Positions 9,701 to 18,198 of a DNA stretch of 64,000 bases are shown piece by piece. Origin of the DNA: Chlorobiota bacterium (GTDB taxonomy: Bacteria > Bacteroidota > Ignavibacteria > OLB7); NCBI GenBank assembly GCA_016710285.1, contig JADJXR010000001.1:868001-932000 (forward strand), written 5' to 3'. Below the pieces are notes generated by a model that ran no database searches, was not told where the DNA came from, and saw nothing but the letters and a program-made list of their open reading frames with translations. The stretch's first letter is position 1, and every line of letters starts with the position of its first letter. The translations under genes were made by a program, and so were the position numbers.

Positions 9701-11428
9701 GACGCAATGGAGCTGAAGGTTCCGGTGCTTCCGTTGGGAATCAAGCAATCGGTGGCCGGCATTGCGGACCTTGACGACCGCACGCCGAACGGGACAATCC
9801 CCCTGACGATGCCCGCCAATGCGGACCCGCTTACCGGCACGCTGACGCTAAGCCTGTCGCCATCGCCGGCAAGCTCGCTGCTGGGGGCGTTGGATGACCT
9901 GATTGGATACCCGTACGGCTGTGTGGAGCAGACGATGAGCCGGTTCCTCCCCACCGTGGTGGTTGCCGACGCGCTGAAAAAATTGGATGTGCCGTTCGAT
10001 GCCCAAAAGCGGGAGGAGCTTCCGAAGATGGTGGCAAAAGGGCTGAACCGCCTGCACGAACTTCAGCACGACGACGGCGGTTGGGGCTGGTGGGAGAACG
10101 ACAAAACCAACGCCTTTATGACCGCCTACGTGATCTACGGCATGGCAATCGCCCAGCAAGCCGGATACGACGTTGACCCGGAACGGCTTGGGCGTGGGAA
10201 CGAATCGCTTAACACAATGATTGCCAGCAACGACAGTCCCGACGACAAAACCATTGACGCCACCACCCGCGCCTGGATGCTGTACGTTGCCGCAATGCAA
10301 CGCAACGGCGACGGCGACAACGGGCTGAAGAGCCGAATCGAAAAACTTGCGCGCCGCAACGACCTAAACAACTACGCCCGCGCATTGCTGGCACTGGCAG
10401 CAACGCACCAGGGCCAATCGGCGGTGGCGGCAAGGATGATGACGATGCTGGAAAACGACGCGACGCAAACCCAAACCGGGGCATTCTGGAAAGGGAAAAC
10501 GTGGCACTACAACTGGCAGGATGACCAAGTGGAAACCAGCGCGTGGGTCCTGAAGGCAATGCTGCAAGTGCGGGGCGAGAACGAACTGACCCGCAAAGCA
10601 ACCCGCTGGCTGCTGACCCAGAAACAGGGGGCCTCGTGGGGGAACACGCGCCAAACGGCAATGGTGGTGTTTGCCCTGGCCGACCACCTGAAAGCAACCA
10701 ACCAGCTGGACCCCGACATGACGATTACCGCACGGGTGAACGGCAAACAAGTGGCAAGCCAACGAATCACCAAAGCCGACCTGTTCAAGGAGGAGATAAA
10801 GGTGACGGTTCCGGCCGAGGCATTGAGCAAGGGGGAGAACCGAGTGGAGGTGACACGGTCCGGACGCGGGACGCTGTACGCCACGGCACGCCTTAGCTAC
10901 TACGCCACCGGCAACGCAATCAAGCCGGCGGATGCTGGGTTCATGGTGACGCGTGAGTATTGGACGCTGGAGCGGGTCCGCGACGGGAAGAAGTACATCT
11001 ACAAAAAACGCCCGTTCAGCGGCGTGGTGCAAAGCGGGCAGGAGCTGTTCGTGAAGGTGACGGTGACCCCGAACTCCAGCTACGATTACTTCATGCTGGA
11101 GGACCCGCTCCCCGCCGGTTGCGAGGTGGTGACGGAAACCAGCGGCTATGAAATTCCCGGCGAAAACGGCTACGGCGGCAACAACGGAGGATACCGCCCC
11201 TGGATGCGCAGCCGAATCTGGAATTGGTGGTACGCCGACCGCGACGTGCGCGACGAAAAAGTGAGCTTCTTCAGCACGCGGATCGAGCCGCGTGAGTATG
11301 AGTTCAGCTACATCCTTCGCGCACAAATCCCCGGCAGCTACGCCGCCATGCCCGCCGTTGGCGCGCTGATGTACTACCCCGAAGTTCGCGGCAACAGCGG
11401 GGTTGTGAACCTGAAGATTGAGGGATAA
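6725..11428 (+). CDS. Bacterial alpha-2-macroglobulin (thioester-type)
   Basis: This 1567-residue protein starts with a signal peptide (about 1-27) and no clear lipobox. Macroglobulin beta domains fill the first ~750 residues, with the MG2-like YLHTDRPVYRPAQKVYYRG near 285. A Met/Ala-rich bait-like stretch (about 815-840) precedes the A2M domain motif near 860-890 (WRITARGVT). The thioester motif YGCVEQ has Cys about 1066 and lies in an alpha/alpha toroid region. The family traps proteases in the periplasm or on the cell surface. The thioester is intact. No PBP1C gene is adjacent, unlike the enterobacterial locus. A strong terminator follows at 11447. Confidence 0.9.
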   Translation: MKMPMNMNINKLSRWLLLLSPLLFAFTIPMDDDNFNFYLSTERVFSPSEGGISVRLSGQMQRSTTFEFKAYRVTDPVEFFLAQKDPHTLDLGDDDDSTQSKRRRPIWSKYKVAAEWEQTIKASKYHWFNETVNAPLRESGVYLVVATAREKQAVAVLIISNLGMITKQADGTALAFVMNRANGQRETNVPLTFVRHGKTVATGNTGASGFAQASIPDLSQQTDGDDEPYYWRYGNGLVVMGEQNGEFVISDSYFYGYRRGQSNVQTYLHTDRPVYRPAQKVYYRGIARRVQPDGTFTLAATNDTVSVTVNDSRGTTIKRDTLTLSDFGTFSGELTLGDEPPLGSYSIQTTINGSDGYFTFEVQEYKKPEYEVAVATDKVQYTRGDKITATVKADYYFGSPVAEGEVEYRIYRSRYWRPWWYRTEWAYLYDEETSFPQYGMEMVHNGSGTLNSDGTFTIDYSTDGKADQDYVYQVQATVVDASRRAITGSASAKVTRGEFFITTRTDKYLYKPKEEVALTVQIATFDGDKPVATAFKARVVRTWWEYQKRKGTSERHEETIWTGDGATGQDGSGTIRIPAGKSGYYNLEVEAADSRGTKITESNYIYVAEEGYAWYNDGSSDIQIIPDKALYTPGETMSALVVMPSENIDVLVTGEGATIYGAQVERLNGRSAIVRMTVEDRQAPVFYLAVAAIANDQLYNHQQRITVAPVGKRLRIEVKTDKPQYKPGETGTITLRARNEQGEPAAMTDIAVGVVDEAIYAIRPDRTPDIQKFFYGDRGNEVSTNTSLYFRFSTRSVFKVAESDALSAEDAAGSFEMRGGRAAPMMAMAKRATKDGESAESYVQPALRKDFQDVMFWTPSVRTDASGRATLTVKFPDNLTTWRITARGVTQATAVGQTTTEVIARKDLLARMEVPRFITSGDRLKIATTIHNYLATEKRTKVEFLTEGVEAKERERTVTIPANGELRIDWEISAPKAGEATLTVRALTDEESDAMELKVPVLPLGIKQSVAGIADLDDRTPNGTIPLTMPANADPLTGTLTLSLSPSPASSLLGALDDLIGYPYGCVEQTMSRFLPTVVVADALKKLDVPFDAQKREELPKMVAKGLNRLHELQHDDGGWGWWENDKTNAFMTAYVIYGMAIAQQAGYDVDPERLGRGNESLNTMIASNDSPDDKTIDATTRAWMLYVAAMQRNGDGDNGLKSRIEKLARRNDLNNYARALLALAATHQGQSAVAARMMTMLENDATQTQTGAFWKGKTWHYNWQDDQVETSAWVLKAMLQVRGENELTRKATRWLLTQKQGASWGNTRQTAMVVFALADHLKATNQLDPDMTITARVNGKQVASQRITKADLFKEEIKVTVPAEALSKGENRVEVTRSGRGTLYATARLSYYATGNAIKPADAGFMVTREYWTLERVRDGKKYIYKKRPFSGVVQSGQELFVKVTVTPNSSYDYFMLEDPLPAGCEVVTETSGYEIPGENGYGGNNGGYRPWMRSRIWNWWYADRDVRDEKVSFFSTRIEPREYEFSYILRAQIPGSYAAMPAVGALMYYPEVRGNSGVVNLKIEG

Positions 11429-11446
11429 CGGTGAGTGAGTAAACGG

Positions 11447-11489
11447 AGCGGGCTGGCCCCCAAAAGGCCAGCCCGCTGTGTGTTTTTTT
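11447..11489 (+). terminator. Rho-independent terminator of the alpha-2-macroglobulin gene
   Basis: A perfect 12-bp stem, AGCGGGCTGGCC with GGCCAGCCCGCT, has a short loop and is followed by a run of seven T, 18 bases after the stop codon. Confidence 0.9.
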
Positions 11490-11641
11490 CGCCCTGAAGG
11501 GGCATTCTATCACAGCCCAGGGCAACGCCCTGGGAATCGGGGAATCCGGGGGATCCGGGAATTATCCCCCGAACATCCACACCCTCAACAACATCTCTAA
11601 CCGGATGGAGGTCGCCCCTTCAGGGCTAGTGTTGCCGGGGC
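11490..11641. repeat. Long repeat block L, copy 1 (3' side of hsdR)
   Basis: This 152-base block holds the hairpins CGCCCTGAAGGGGC and CCCAGGGCAACGCCCTGGG and ends with CGCCCCTTCAGGGCTAG. It is nearly identical and in the same orientation to 15165-15318, so the two copies bracket hsdR. Confidence 0.85.
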
Positions 11642-11972
11642 TTTGGCCTGATCACGCCGAAGATGGCGCCGAAGGCTAAAGACCTTCGGCTACCTCTTCC
11701 GGTGGTCATCCCGACGTAGTCGGGGTAGCGGCAGGTCTTTAGCCTGCCCAGATGCCGAAGGCTAAAGACCTTTTATCAATCCCGACGAAGGTCGGGACGG
11801 CTACCTCTTCCGGTGGTCATCCCGACATAGTCGGGGTAGCGGCCCCGATTTTTATCGGGGCCCTGTCTTTTTTCGGAGCTAGACACCGAAGGCTAAAGAC
11901 CTTCGGCTACCTGTGCAGTGGTCATCCCGACGAAGGTTGGGGCGGCTACCCTTGCGGCGGCAATCCCGACGT
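11642..11972. repeat. Palindromic repeat array 2
   Basis: This is an array of the CTAAAGA-loop hairpin units between the convergent alpha-2-macroglobulin and hsdR genes. It has stems CCGAAGG/CCTTCGG, GGCAGG/CCTGCC and CCCCGAT/ATCGGGG, interspersed with CCCGACG...GTCGGG units and ending in GGCTACC. No gene is seen in it. Confidence 0.9.
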
Positions 11973-11990
11973 AGTTGAACCAACCACCGA

Positions 11991-14900
11991 TTACTCCGCT
12001 TCTGAGACCAGCCCGAAGTACCGTTCGAAGAAGGCGTACAGCTTGTCCAACACCGCTTGCTTCTTGGCGGCGTGGTTGTTGTCCTGGGAGAACCTTGAGA
12101 CCGGGGGAAGGATTTTGGTGATGGCCGTCCCAGCCGTGGGGATTCCGCCGTCGCGGAAGGCATTGTCCACAAAGCCTTGTGTGGCCTGGGCATCCAGCCC
12201 TTCCTCGGCGATGATCTTCTGCAACTCCTGGTCCTTCTTCCTGGCAACAAATGCCACCCACTGCGCACCCATTTTCTTCCGGCTAGAGATGGAGTCCACG
12301 AACTCCTCGATCAGGTCCTTCTTGTTCCGCAGCGAAACGCTTGCGCTGATTACCCGCTCGATGGTGGCGCGAATCTCCTTGTCCTCCCCCGTCCCTTTCT
12401 TCGCCAGATATTGCTCCACCAGCTGCAGGATATAATCAACGTTCACCTCCACCTGCTTTATCAGCTCAATCTCGAACACCACGTCGTCGTTGATCTCCTC
12501 CTTCCCCTCGTTGGCCAGTGCCCGGAACTCGGCGTGCAGATTCAGGTACAGGCTTTGGTAATCCTGGAAGTCGCGATCGGAAAGGATTTCGTTCCCGGCA
12601 AAATCATCGAAGGCCGTCAGGATGTTCCGCAGCCGCAGGATTGCGCCAAACAGCTTGATGAACTCCTTCTGCGCCGATTCCCCAACAATCGCTTCGCCCA
12701 GCGGGAATCGCCCAACCAGCGCGGCCAGCCGCTCCTCGTATTCCTTGTAGTATTCGGAATAAGGGCGGAGCAACACAACGCCCTGGGCATCCTTGTTCCC
12801 GAACAGCGCAAGCGCGTCGTTGGTCTGCTGCTCTAGGTTCCGGAAGCAAACAATGTTGCCGTAGGTCTTCACCGAATTCAGGATTCGGTTGGTGCGCGAA
12901 AACGCCTGGACCAGCCCATGCGCCTTCAGGTTTTTATCCACCCACAAGGTGTTCAGCGTGGTGGCATCGAATCCGGTTAGGAACAGATTCACCACAATCA
13001 CAAGGTCCAATTCCCGCTCCTTCAGCCGCTTCGACAGATCCTTGTAGTAATTCTGGAACTTGTCGGTATCGGTGCTGAAATTGGTTTTGAACAAGCCGTT
13101 GTAATCCCTAATCGCCCCCTCCAAAAACTCGCGCGAGCTGGCATCCAGCATCTCCGTCTCGAACTCCTCTTCGCCAAGCAATCCGTCGGGATCGTCCACC
13201 TCCTCGTTGGCGGCAAAGCTGTAGATCAGACCCACCTTCAGCTGCTGCGCCGGGGGAAGCTGGCTTTGCTGCCGGGCGAACTCCGCGTAGTACTGCTTGG
13301 CCGCCTTGATGGAATCGGTGGCAAACAACGCGTTGAACCCGCGTAGCACCGTCCCGTTGTGCTGGTAGTGGTTGGCGCGTTTGGTTTTTTGGTTGAAATG
13401 CTCGCGGATATACTCCACCACTTGCGTAATCCGCTCCGGCGCAAGCAATGCCCGCTCGGTGTCAATGGCCGCCACCTGCTTATCCTTGATGCCCTCCCGG
13501 GGCCGGATGGTGTTGATGTATTCCACCCGGAACGGCAGCACGTTCTTGTCGTTGATGGCATCAACAATGGTGTAGGTGTGCAGCTTGTCGCCAAAGGTCT
13601 GCTGGGTGGTGCGCCGCTGCGCGCTGCTGGCGGTGGGCGCGTTCTCCGCAAAAATTGGGGTGCCGGTGAAGCCGAACAGATGGTAGCGGTTGAACGCCTT
13701 GGTGATTTGGGCGTGCATGTCGCCAAATTGGCTGCGGTGGCATTCGTCAAAAATCAGCACCACGTGCTTCCCGTATACCGGATGATGCTTGTTGCTGGCC
13801 ACAAACCGCGACAGCTTCTGGATGGTGGTGACAATGATCCGCGAACTACTGTCCTCCAGCTGCTTCTGCAACACAGCGGTGGAGGTGTTGGAGTTCGCCG
13901 CCCCTTTCTCAAAGCGTTCGTACTCCAGCATCGTCTGGTAATCCAAATCCTTGCGGTCCACCACGAACAGCACTTTTTCAATCTTGGTTGCGGCCCCTTT
14001 GGCGGTATCGTCGCTGGCCAGTTTTGTGGCAAGCTGCGCGGCCTTGAAGCTGGTCAGCGTTTTGCCGCTTCCGGTGGTGTGCCAGATGTAGCCGCCGGCC
14101 TCCGTCTTCCCCAATTGCTTGTGGTTGGTGGAGGTGGCAATCCGCTGCAGTATCCGCTCCACCGCCACAATCTGGTAAGGCCGCATCACCAGCAGCTTCC
14201 GGCCCGCATCGAAAACGCAGTAGCGGGTCAGGATGTTCAGCAGTGTGTGCTTGGCAAAGAACGTTTTGGTGAAGCCCTGCAGATCCAGAATCGCCTTGTT
14301 CTTGGCATCGGCCCACCAGCTGGTGAAGGAAAAACTGTTGAAGGTTTTCTTCCGGCTCTGGTTGTTGTTTTGCTCTTCCGACAAGTCGCCATTGCGGACG
14401 GTGTTGCTGTAGTATTTGGTCAGGGTTCCGTTGCTGATAACGAACAGCTGCACGTACTCGAACAACTTCTGTCCCGCCCAAAAGCTGTCACGATGGTAGC
14501 GGTTGATTTGGTTGAACGCCTCGCGGATATCCACCCCCCTCCGCTTTAGCTCGATATGCACCACCGGCAGGCCGTTGGCCAGCACCGTCACGTCGTAGCG
14601 GGTGGCTCGCTTGCCTTCGGATTCGTACTGGTTTATCACCTGCAGGCTGTTGTTGTGGATGTTCGCTTTGTCCAGCAGGTAGATGTTTTTTGTGGTGCCG
14701 TCGTCGCGTTGCAGCACCTGGACGTGGTCCTCCTGCAAGCGCGTGGTTTTCTCCAGGATGCCATCCTTCGCGCCGGCAATGCTGGTCGCAAAAAACCGCT
14801 TCCACTCCCCCTCGGTAAACGTGATCCCGTTCAGCCGCTCCAGCTGGCGGCGCAGATTGGCAATCAGGTCCGCCTCGGAGCGGATCGGCAAATACTCGTA

Positions 14901-15065
14901 GGCCTGCGCTTGCAGCTGTTTGATGAACGCCTGTTCCAACTGCGCTTCCGATTGGTAGGCGGTCTCCCGAACGCCTGAGTTATCGGGCTGGTACTCGGCA
15001 ACAACAGTGCTTTCGTCGGAGCTGGCGATCAGCTGGTAGCGGTAGTTTGTTTGCTCTTGGTTCAT
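11991..15065 (-). CDS. hsdR: Type I restriction enzyme, R (endonuclease/translocase) subunit
   Basis: This is a 1024-residue protein from the ATG at 15065, chosen because AGGAG lies upstream. The 71-residue extension of the open frame is repeat sequence. The N-terminal nuclease region has RYDVTVLANG...HIELK (D158, E172, K174). The SF2 translocase has Walker A TGSGKT (331-336), DECHRSQFG as motif II and FTGTPIF as motif III. The C-terminal region is helical for contact with HsdM. With HsdM and HsdS it cleaves unmethylated DNA away from the recognition site. It is separated from hsdS by 720 bases of repeats, unusual for this operon, and lies between two direct copies of repeat block L. Confidence 0.95.
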   Translation of the reverse strand: MNQEQTNYRYQLIASSDESTVVAEYQPDNSGVRETAYQSEAQLEQAFIKQLQAQAYEYLPIRSEADLIANLRRQLERLNGITFTEGEWKRFFATSIAGAKDGILEKTTRLQEDHVQVLQRDDGTTKNIYLLDKANIHNNSLQVINQYESEGKRATRYDVTVLANGLPVVHIELKRRGVDIREAFNQINRYHRDSFWAGQKLFEYVQLFVISNGTLTKYYSNTVRNGDLSEEQNNNQSRKKTFNSFSFTSWWADAKNKAILDLQGFTKTFFAKHTLLNILTRYCVFDAGRKLLVMRPYQIVAVERILQRIATSTNHKQLGKTEAGGYIWHTTGSGKTLTSFKAAQLATKLASDDTAKGAATKIEKVLFVVDRKDLDYQTMLEYERFEKGAANSNTSTAVLQKQLEDSSSRIIVTTIQKLSRFVASNKHHPVYGKHVVLIFDECHRSQFGDMHAQITKAFNRYHLFGFTGTPIFAENAPTASSAQRRTTQQTFGDKLHTYTIVDAINDKNVLPFRVEYINTIRPREGIKDKQVAAIDTERALLAPERITQVVEYIREHFNQKTKRANHYQHNGTVLRGFNALFATDSIKAAKQYYAEFARQQSQLPPAQQLKVGLIYSFAANEEVDDPDGLLGEEEFETEMLDASSREFLEGAIRDYNGLFKTNFSTDTDKFQNYYKDLSKRLKERELDLVIVVNLFLTGFDATTLNTLWVDKNLKAHGLVQAFSRTNRILNSVKTYGNIVCFRNLEQQTNDALALFGNKDAQGVVLLRPYSEYYKEYEERLAALVGRFPLGEAIVGESAQKEFIKLFGAILRLRNILTAFDDFAGNEILSDRDFQDYQSLYLNLHAEFRALANEGKEEINDDVVFEIELIKQVEVNVDYILQLVEQYLAKKGTGEDKEIRATIERVISASVSLRNKKDLIEEFVDSISSRKKMGAQWVAFVARKKDQELQKIIAEEGLDAQATQGFVDNAFRDGGIPTAGTAITKILPPVSRFSQDNNHAAKKQAVLDKLYAFFERYFGLVSEAE

Positions 15066-15134
15066 CCATGTTCTCCTGAAATACTTCTGGGTGTGGAAAA
15101 AAATTTTGCCAACGGCTACGGGCTTTTTAGCAAT

Positions 15135-15164
15135 CCCGACGAAGGTCGGGGCGGCGGCCTCCTT
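15135..15164. repeat. Palindromic repeat unit upstream of hsdR
   Basis: A CCCGACGAAGGTCGGG hairpin unit, part of the dispersed family, directly before repeat block L copy 2. Confidence 0.75.
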
Positions 15165-15318
15165 CGCCCTGAAGGGGCATTCTATCACAGCCCAGGGCAA
15201 CGCCCTGGGAATCGGGGGAATCCCCGGGAATCCGGGAATCATCCCCCGAACATTCACACCATCAACAACATCTCTCACCGGACGGAGGTCGCCCCTTCAG
15301 GGCTAGCATTGCCGGGGC
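15165..15318. repeat. Long repeat block L, copy 2 (5' side of hsdR)
   Basis: A direct copy of 11490-11641 with only scattered substitutions and short indels. It carries the same CGCCCTGAAGGGGC and CCCAGGGC hairpins and the same CATCAACAACATCTCT-like middle. Confidence 0.85.
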
Positions 15319-15455
15319 ATGGTTCTTTTCCCAGGGCGGTGCCCTGGGCTGGCATGGGTCGCCCCTTCAGGGCTGGTGTGGCCCGGGGGGTGGTCCTTTT
15401 CCCAGGGCGGTGCCCTGGGCTGGTATGGGTCGCCCCTTCAGGGCTGGTGTTGCTG
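15319..15455. repeat. Tandem CCCAGGGC / CGCCCCTTCAGGG units
   Basis: Two head-to-tail copies of a ~75-base unit contain CCCAGGGCGGTGCCCTGGG and CGCCCCTTCAGGGCTGGTGT. They are related to the ends of block L. Confidence 0.85.
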
Positions 15456-15469
15456 GGGGTTCGACCTGA

Positions 15470-15806
15470 TCACGCCGTTCGACCTGATCACGCCGAAGGC
15501 TAAAGACCTTTTATCAACCCCGACGAAGGTCGGGACGGCTACCGCTTCCGGTGGCAATCCCGACGTAGTCGGGGTAGCGGCCCCGATCTTTATCGGGGCC
15601 CAGTGACCGAAGATCGAAGATGGCGCCGAAGGCTAAAGACCTTTTATCAATCCCGACGAAGGTCGGGACGGCTACCCGTGCGGTGGTTGTCCCGACGTAG
15701 TCGGGGTAGCGGCAGGTCTTTAGCCTGCCCTGTCTTTTTTCGGAGCTAGACGCCGAAGGCCGAGAACTGAAGATGGCGCCGAAGGCTAAAGACCTTCGGC
15801 TACCTC
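15470..15806. repeat. Palindromic repeat array 3 (between hsdS and hsdR)
   Basis: An array of CTAAAGA-loop hairpins and CCCGACG...GTCGGG units. Its last unit overlaps the 3' end of hsdS and supplies the stop codon at 15786-15788. Confidence 0.9.
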
Positions 15807-17006
15807 TGTTGGTGCGGCCTCCGGAAATGTCAACAGCCGGTCGCGGTAGTATTCGTATTGCTTCTGGCGGGCGGCGATCTCTGCCGGCAACCCAATCGAA
15901 AGATCATTCACCAACGCGTCGAATTTGTCCAGGAGGGAGACGATCTCCTCCTGCTCCGCATGGCTCGGCACAGCGATTCTTGCTTGCCGAAGATTCGTGT
16001 TGTAAAGACGCTGAATCGTCCCTCCATCCGTACTCCATTCAACGATCTGGTACCAGTGCCAAAGGTATTTATTGCTTACGACGGACTCACTATTATCAAT
16101 CCAGACAATATTGGAATCTTGGAAGTACGCATCCTTGCCATCGTAAGGAATAGCCCGACCAATTGTTCCCGCTGCTGATAAAAGAATGTCGCCCTTTTTC
16201 GGAAACGAATAGAGGCTTCGATATTCATCATACAGTGCTTGGGAAATAAACGCATCGGGTGTTCCACCAAAGGTTCCAATCTTGAAAAATGGCACATCAC
16301 CTTCAGGTGCTGTTTCGTGTTTGAATATGCGCCTGCACATACGCACCTGGCCAATCTCCCCCAACGTCCCCCACCTCACATCCTCCCGACCCTCAAAGCT
16401 GAGCAACTGGTCGCGGTAATACTGATACTGCTTCCGTCGCGCCACAAGCTCCGCTTGCAGGTTCGCCAACAGTGCCATGAATAAATCCAACACCCGCACG
16501 ATTTCCTGTTGGATGGGGAGCGGGGGGACCGGGATGCGGAAGGCCTTTACGGCTCTATCGGTGATGCCTGGATAGCTTGCACCACGCTGGTTGGCATCCA
16601 CGTAGTTGTAGAAATTCTCTGTTCCAATCAGGTGAAAAAGGAAGTTCGGAAGCAGCCACTCAGTCTTTGCGCGAAGGACGCAGTAGCCACTGCTGCAAAC
16701 CTGCCCATGGTACTCGGCAGGAATACGGCAGTAGCGTTTGAGCATTGGCCTTGTCGTGCCAAAGATCACATCATCCGCGTGCACAATTTGCTGAGCACGG
16801 ATTGGCGCGTTCTCGCTGGTGATGGTTTCTGTTTCGCCAATTGCATGGGTTGTGCGGTCAACGGAAGTCAGGTCTATATACTGAAACTCCTCGCCTTCAA
16901 CATCTTGCCAGCGGATCGTTGTTGCCCTCTCTACCAGCGTGCCCAGCTCCCGAAACTCCACCCCATTCGGGCAAAGCTCGGCGACCATTTGTTCGATGTA
17001 GTTCAT
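15786..17006 (-). CDS. hsdS: Type I restriction-modification specificity subunit
   Basis: This 406-residue protein has two target-recognition domains (about 15-165 and 210-355), each followed by a conserved helical spacer. The first reads QQEIVRVLDLF...RRKQYQYYRDQLLSF and the second EQEEIVSLLDKFDAL...RQKQYEYYRDRLLTF. HsdS recognises a bipartite DNA sequence and anchors HsdM and HsdR. The second recognition domain is visibly more AT-rich than the rest, as expected for exchanged recognition domains. The last residues, EVAEGL and the TAG stop, are encoded by a palindromic repeat unit, so the original C-terminus may have been replaced or extended. Start ATG at 17006. Confidence 0.95.
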   Translation of the reverse strand: MNYIEQMVAELCPNGVEFRELGTLVERATTIRWQDVEGEEFQYIDLTSVDRTTHAIGETETITSENAPIRAQQIVHADDVIFGTTRPMLKRYCRIPAEYHGQVCSSGYCVLRAKTEWLLPNFLFHLIGTENFYNYVDANQRGASYPGITDRAVKAFRIPVPPLPIQQEIVRVLDLFMALLANLQAELVARRKQYQYYRDQLLSFEGREDVRWGTLGEIGQVRMCRRIFKHETAPEGDVPFFKIGTFGGTPDAFISQALYDEYRSLYSFPKKGDILLSAAGTIGRAIPYDGKDAYFQDSNIVWIDNSESVVSNKYLWHWYQIVEWSTDGGTIQRLYNTNLRQARIAVPSHAEQEEIVSLLDKFDALVNDLSIGLPAEIAARQKQYEYYRDRLLTFPEAAPTEVAEGL

Positions 17007-17017
17007 GGGTGTGATGC

Positions 17018-17038
17018 TTGTTGGATTCGTTCAGTGGC
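17018..17038. repeat. 21-bp direct repeat downstream of rhuM (in the hsdS leader)
   Basis: An exact 21-base match to 18118-18138. The two copies bracket rhuM and lie in the leaders of hsdS and rhuM. Confidence 0.8.
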
Positions 17039-17081
17039 CGGAAGGTTGTTGCGTGCAATGGGTGCGGTCTTTGAGTTCGCC

Positions 17082-18098
17082 TTATGATTTTTTCTTTCCC
17101 GTAAGTTTTTTCTCCACCGCTTTCATGGCTTCCAGATAAGCTGTTTCCACCTCGGAAGGCTGCTCGGAGAGTTGGGCACGGAATTTGGCGTATTCGACTT
17201 CGGCGTGAGCCATCGCCTGCTGGTGGCTGACTTGGCCTGCCCCCTTCAATGTTTTGCCCCCGATGGCTGCGATCATTTGTTCAAGGTGCACCAACCAGTC
17301 TTTCATGTAGGTGGGCTGGTGGTTCAGTGCACGGAATTCCGCAGCATCAAAGTAGGCCGAGACAAGGGTATTGAGGCGCTTGAGCTCGTCTGCGTCAAGA
17401 TAATTCTTGGCTATGGTCGCTTCGGACTTGGTGGGCTGCCTGCCACTGAACGAGAGCAATCCCATAAAGGGCTTACCAGCATCAGCACGCTGTTTGATCA
17501 CTTCTGCCGCTGTTTGCCCGTGAGCAGCATAGTGCAACTTGTTTTGCACGGTCTTGAAGAATGTGAGGGTAGCTTCGGCCTTGGGGTCGTAATCTATGCT
17601 GGTGGCGTACAAATCAAGCACTTGGCGGTAGAGAACCTTTTCGCTACTGCGAATGTCGCGAATGCGTTCCAGTAATTCTTTCCAGTAACTGCCGCCTCCT
17701 AAATTCTTAAGACGGGCATCGTCCATCGTGAACCCCTTGACCAAGTATTCACGCAACCGTTCGGTGGCCCAGATACGAAATGCCGTGGCAGTGTGCGAGC
17801 GAACTCGGTAGCCTAGCGAGATGATAAGATCAAGGTTGTAGAAGAGGATCGTGCGTGTCACCGTGCGATTTCCCTCGGTGCGAACCTGTCGGGATTCCCG
17901 ACAGGTTGCCTCTTGGCTCAGCTCACCTTCTGCGTAAATGTTGGCGATATGCTCCACCACATTGGTGCGCGAGGTCTGAAAAAGGTCCGATAGCTGCTGT
18001 TGGGTTAGCCAAACTGTATCGCCATCCAATCGCACGGCAATAGCAGGCGAATCGCCGTGCTGGTATAGAATGATTTCGCCGCCAGGTTGTTCGTTCAC
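17082..18098 (-). CDS. rhuM: RhuM-family protein in the restriction operon
   Basis: This 338-residue protein starts with GTG at 18098, supported by AGGAG about ten bases upstream. The N-terminal half (AVRLDGDTVWLTQQQLSDLF, RTNVVEHI, FYNLDLIISLGYRVRS, FRIWATERLREYL) is the RhuM virulence-protein domain, with a winged-helix-like element at its start. The C-terminal half is helical and Lys/Glu-rich. RhuM proteins are found often inside type I restriction operons; their biochemical role is not established. Here it sits between hsdM and hsdS, bracketed by 21-bp direct repeats, which suggests a removable cassette. Confidence 0.9.
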   Translation of the reverse strand: MNEQPGGEIILYQHGDSPAIAVRLDGDTVWLTQQQLSDLFQTSRTNVVEHIANIYAEGELSQEATCRESRQVRTEGNRTVTRTILFYNLDLIISLGYRVRSHTATAFRIWATERLREYLVKGFTMDDARLKNLGGGSYWKELLERIRDIRSSEKVLYRQVLDLYATSIDYDPKAEATLTFFKTVQNKLHYAAHGQTAAEVIKQRADAGKPFMGLLSFSGRQPTKSEATIAKNYLDADELKRLNTLVSAYFDAAEFRALNHQPTYMKDWLVHLEQMIAAIGGKTLKGAGQVSHQQAMAHAEVEYAKFRAQLSEQPSEVETAYLEAMKAVEKKLTGKKKS

Positions 18099-18117
18099 AA
18101 TGCACTCCTGATTCTTG

Positions 18118-18138
18118 TTGTTGGATTCGTTCAGTGGC
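18118..18138. repeat. 21-bp direct repeat upstream of rhuM
   Basis: Exact copy of 17018-17038, lying between hsdM and the start of rhuM. Confidence 0.8.
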
Positions 18139-18198
18139 TTCCCCGGGGGAGCGCAGGCCCCCGGGGCGGGAAGCGGAAGCAGCGGCGCGGGTTGGTGG

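Noticed and set aside
15066..15278. 71-codon N-terminal extension of HsdR
   Set aside because: It is repeat block L read through in frame; a proper ribosome binding site precedes the internal ATG at 15065.
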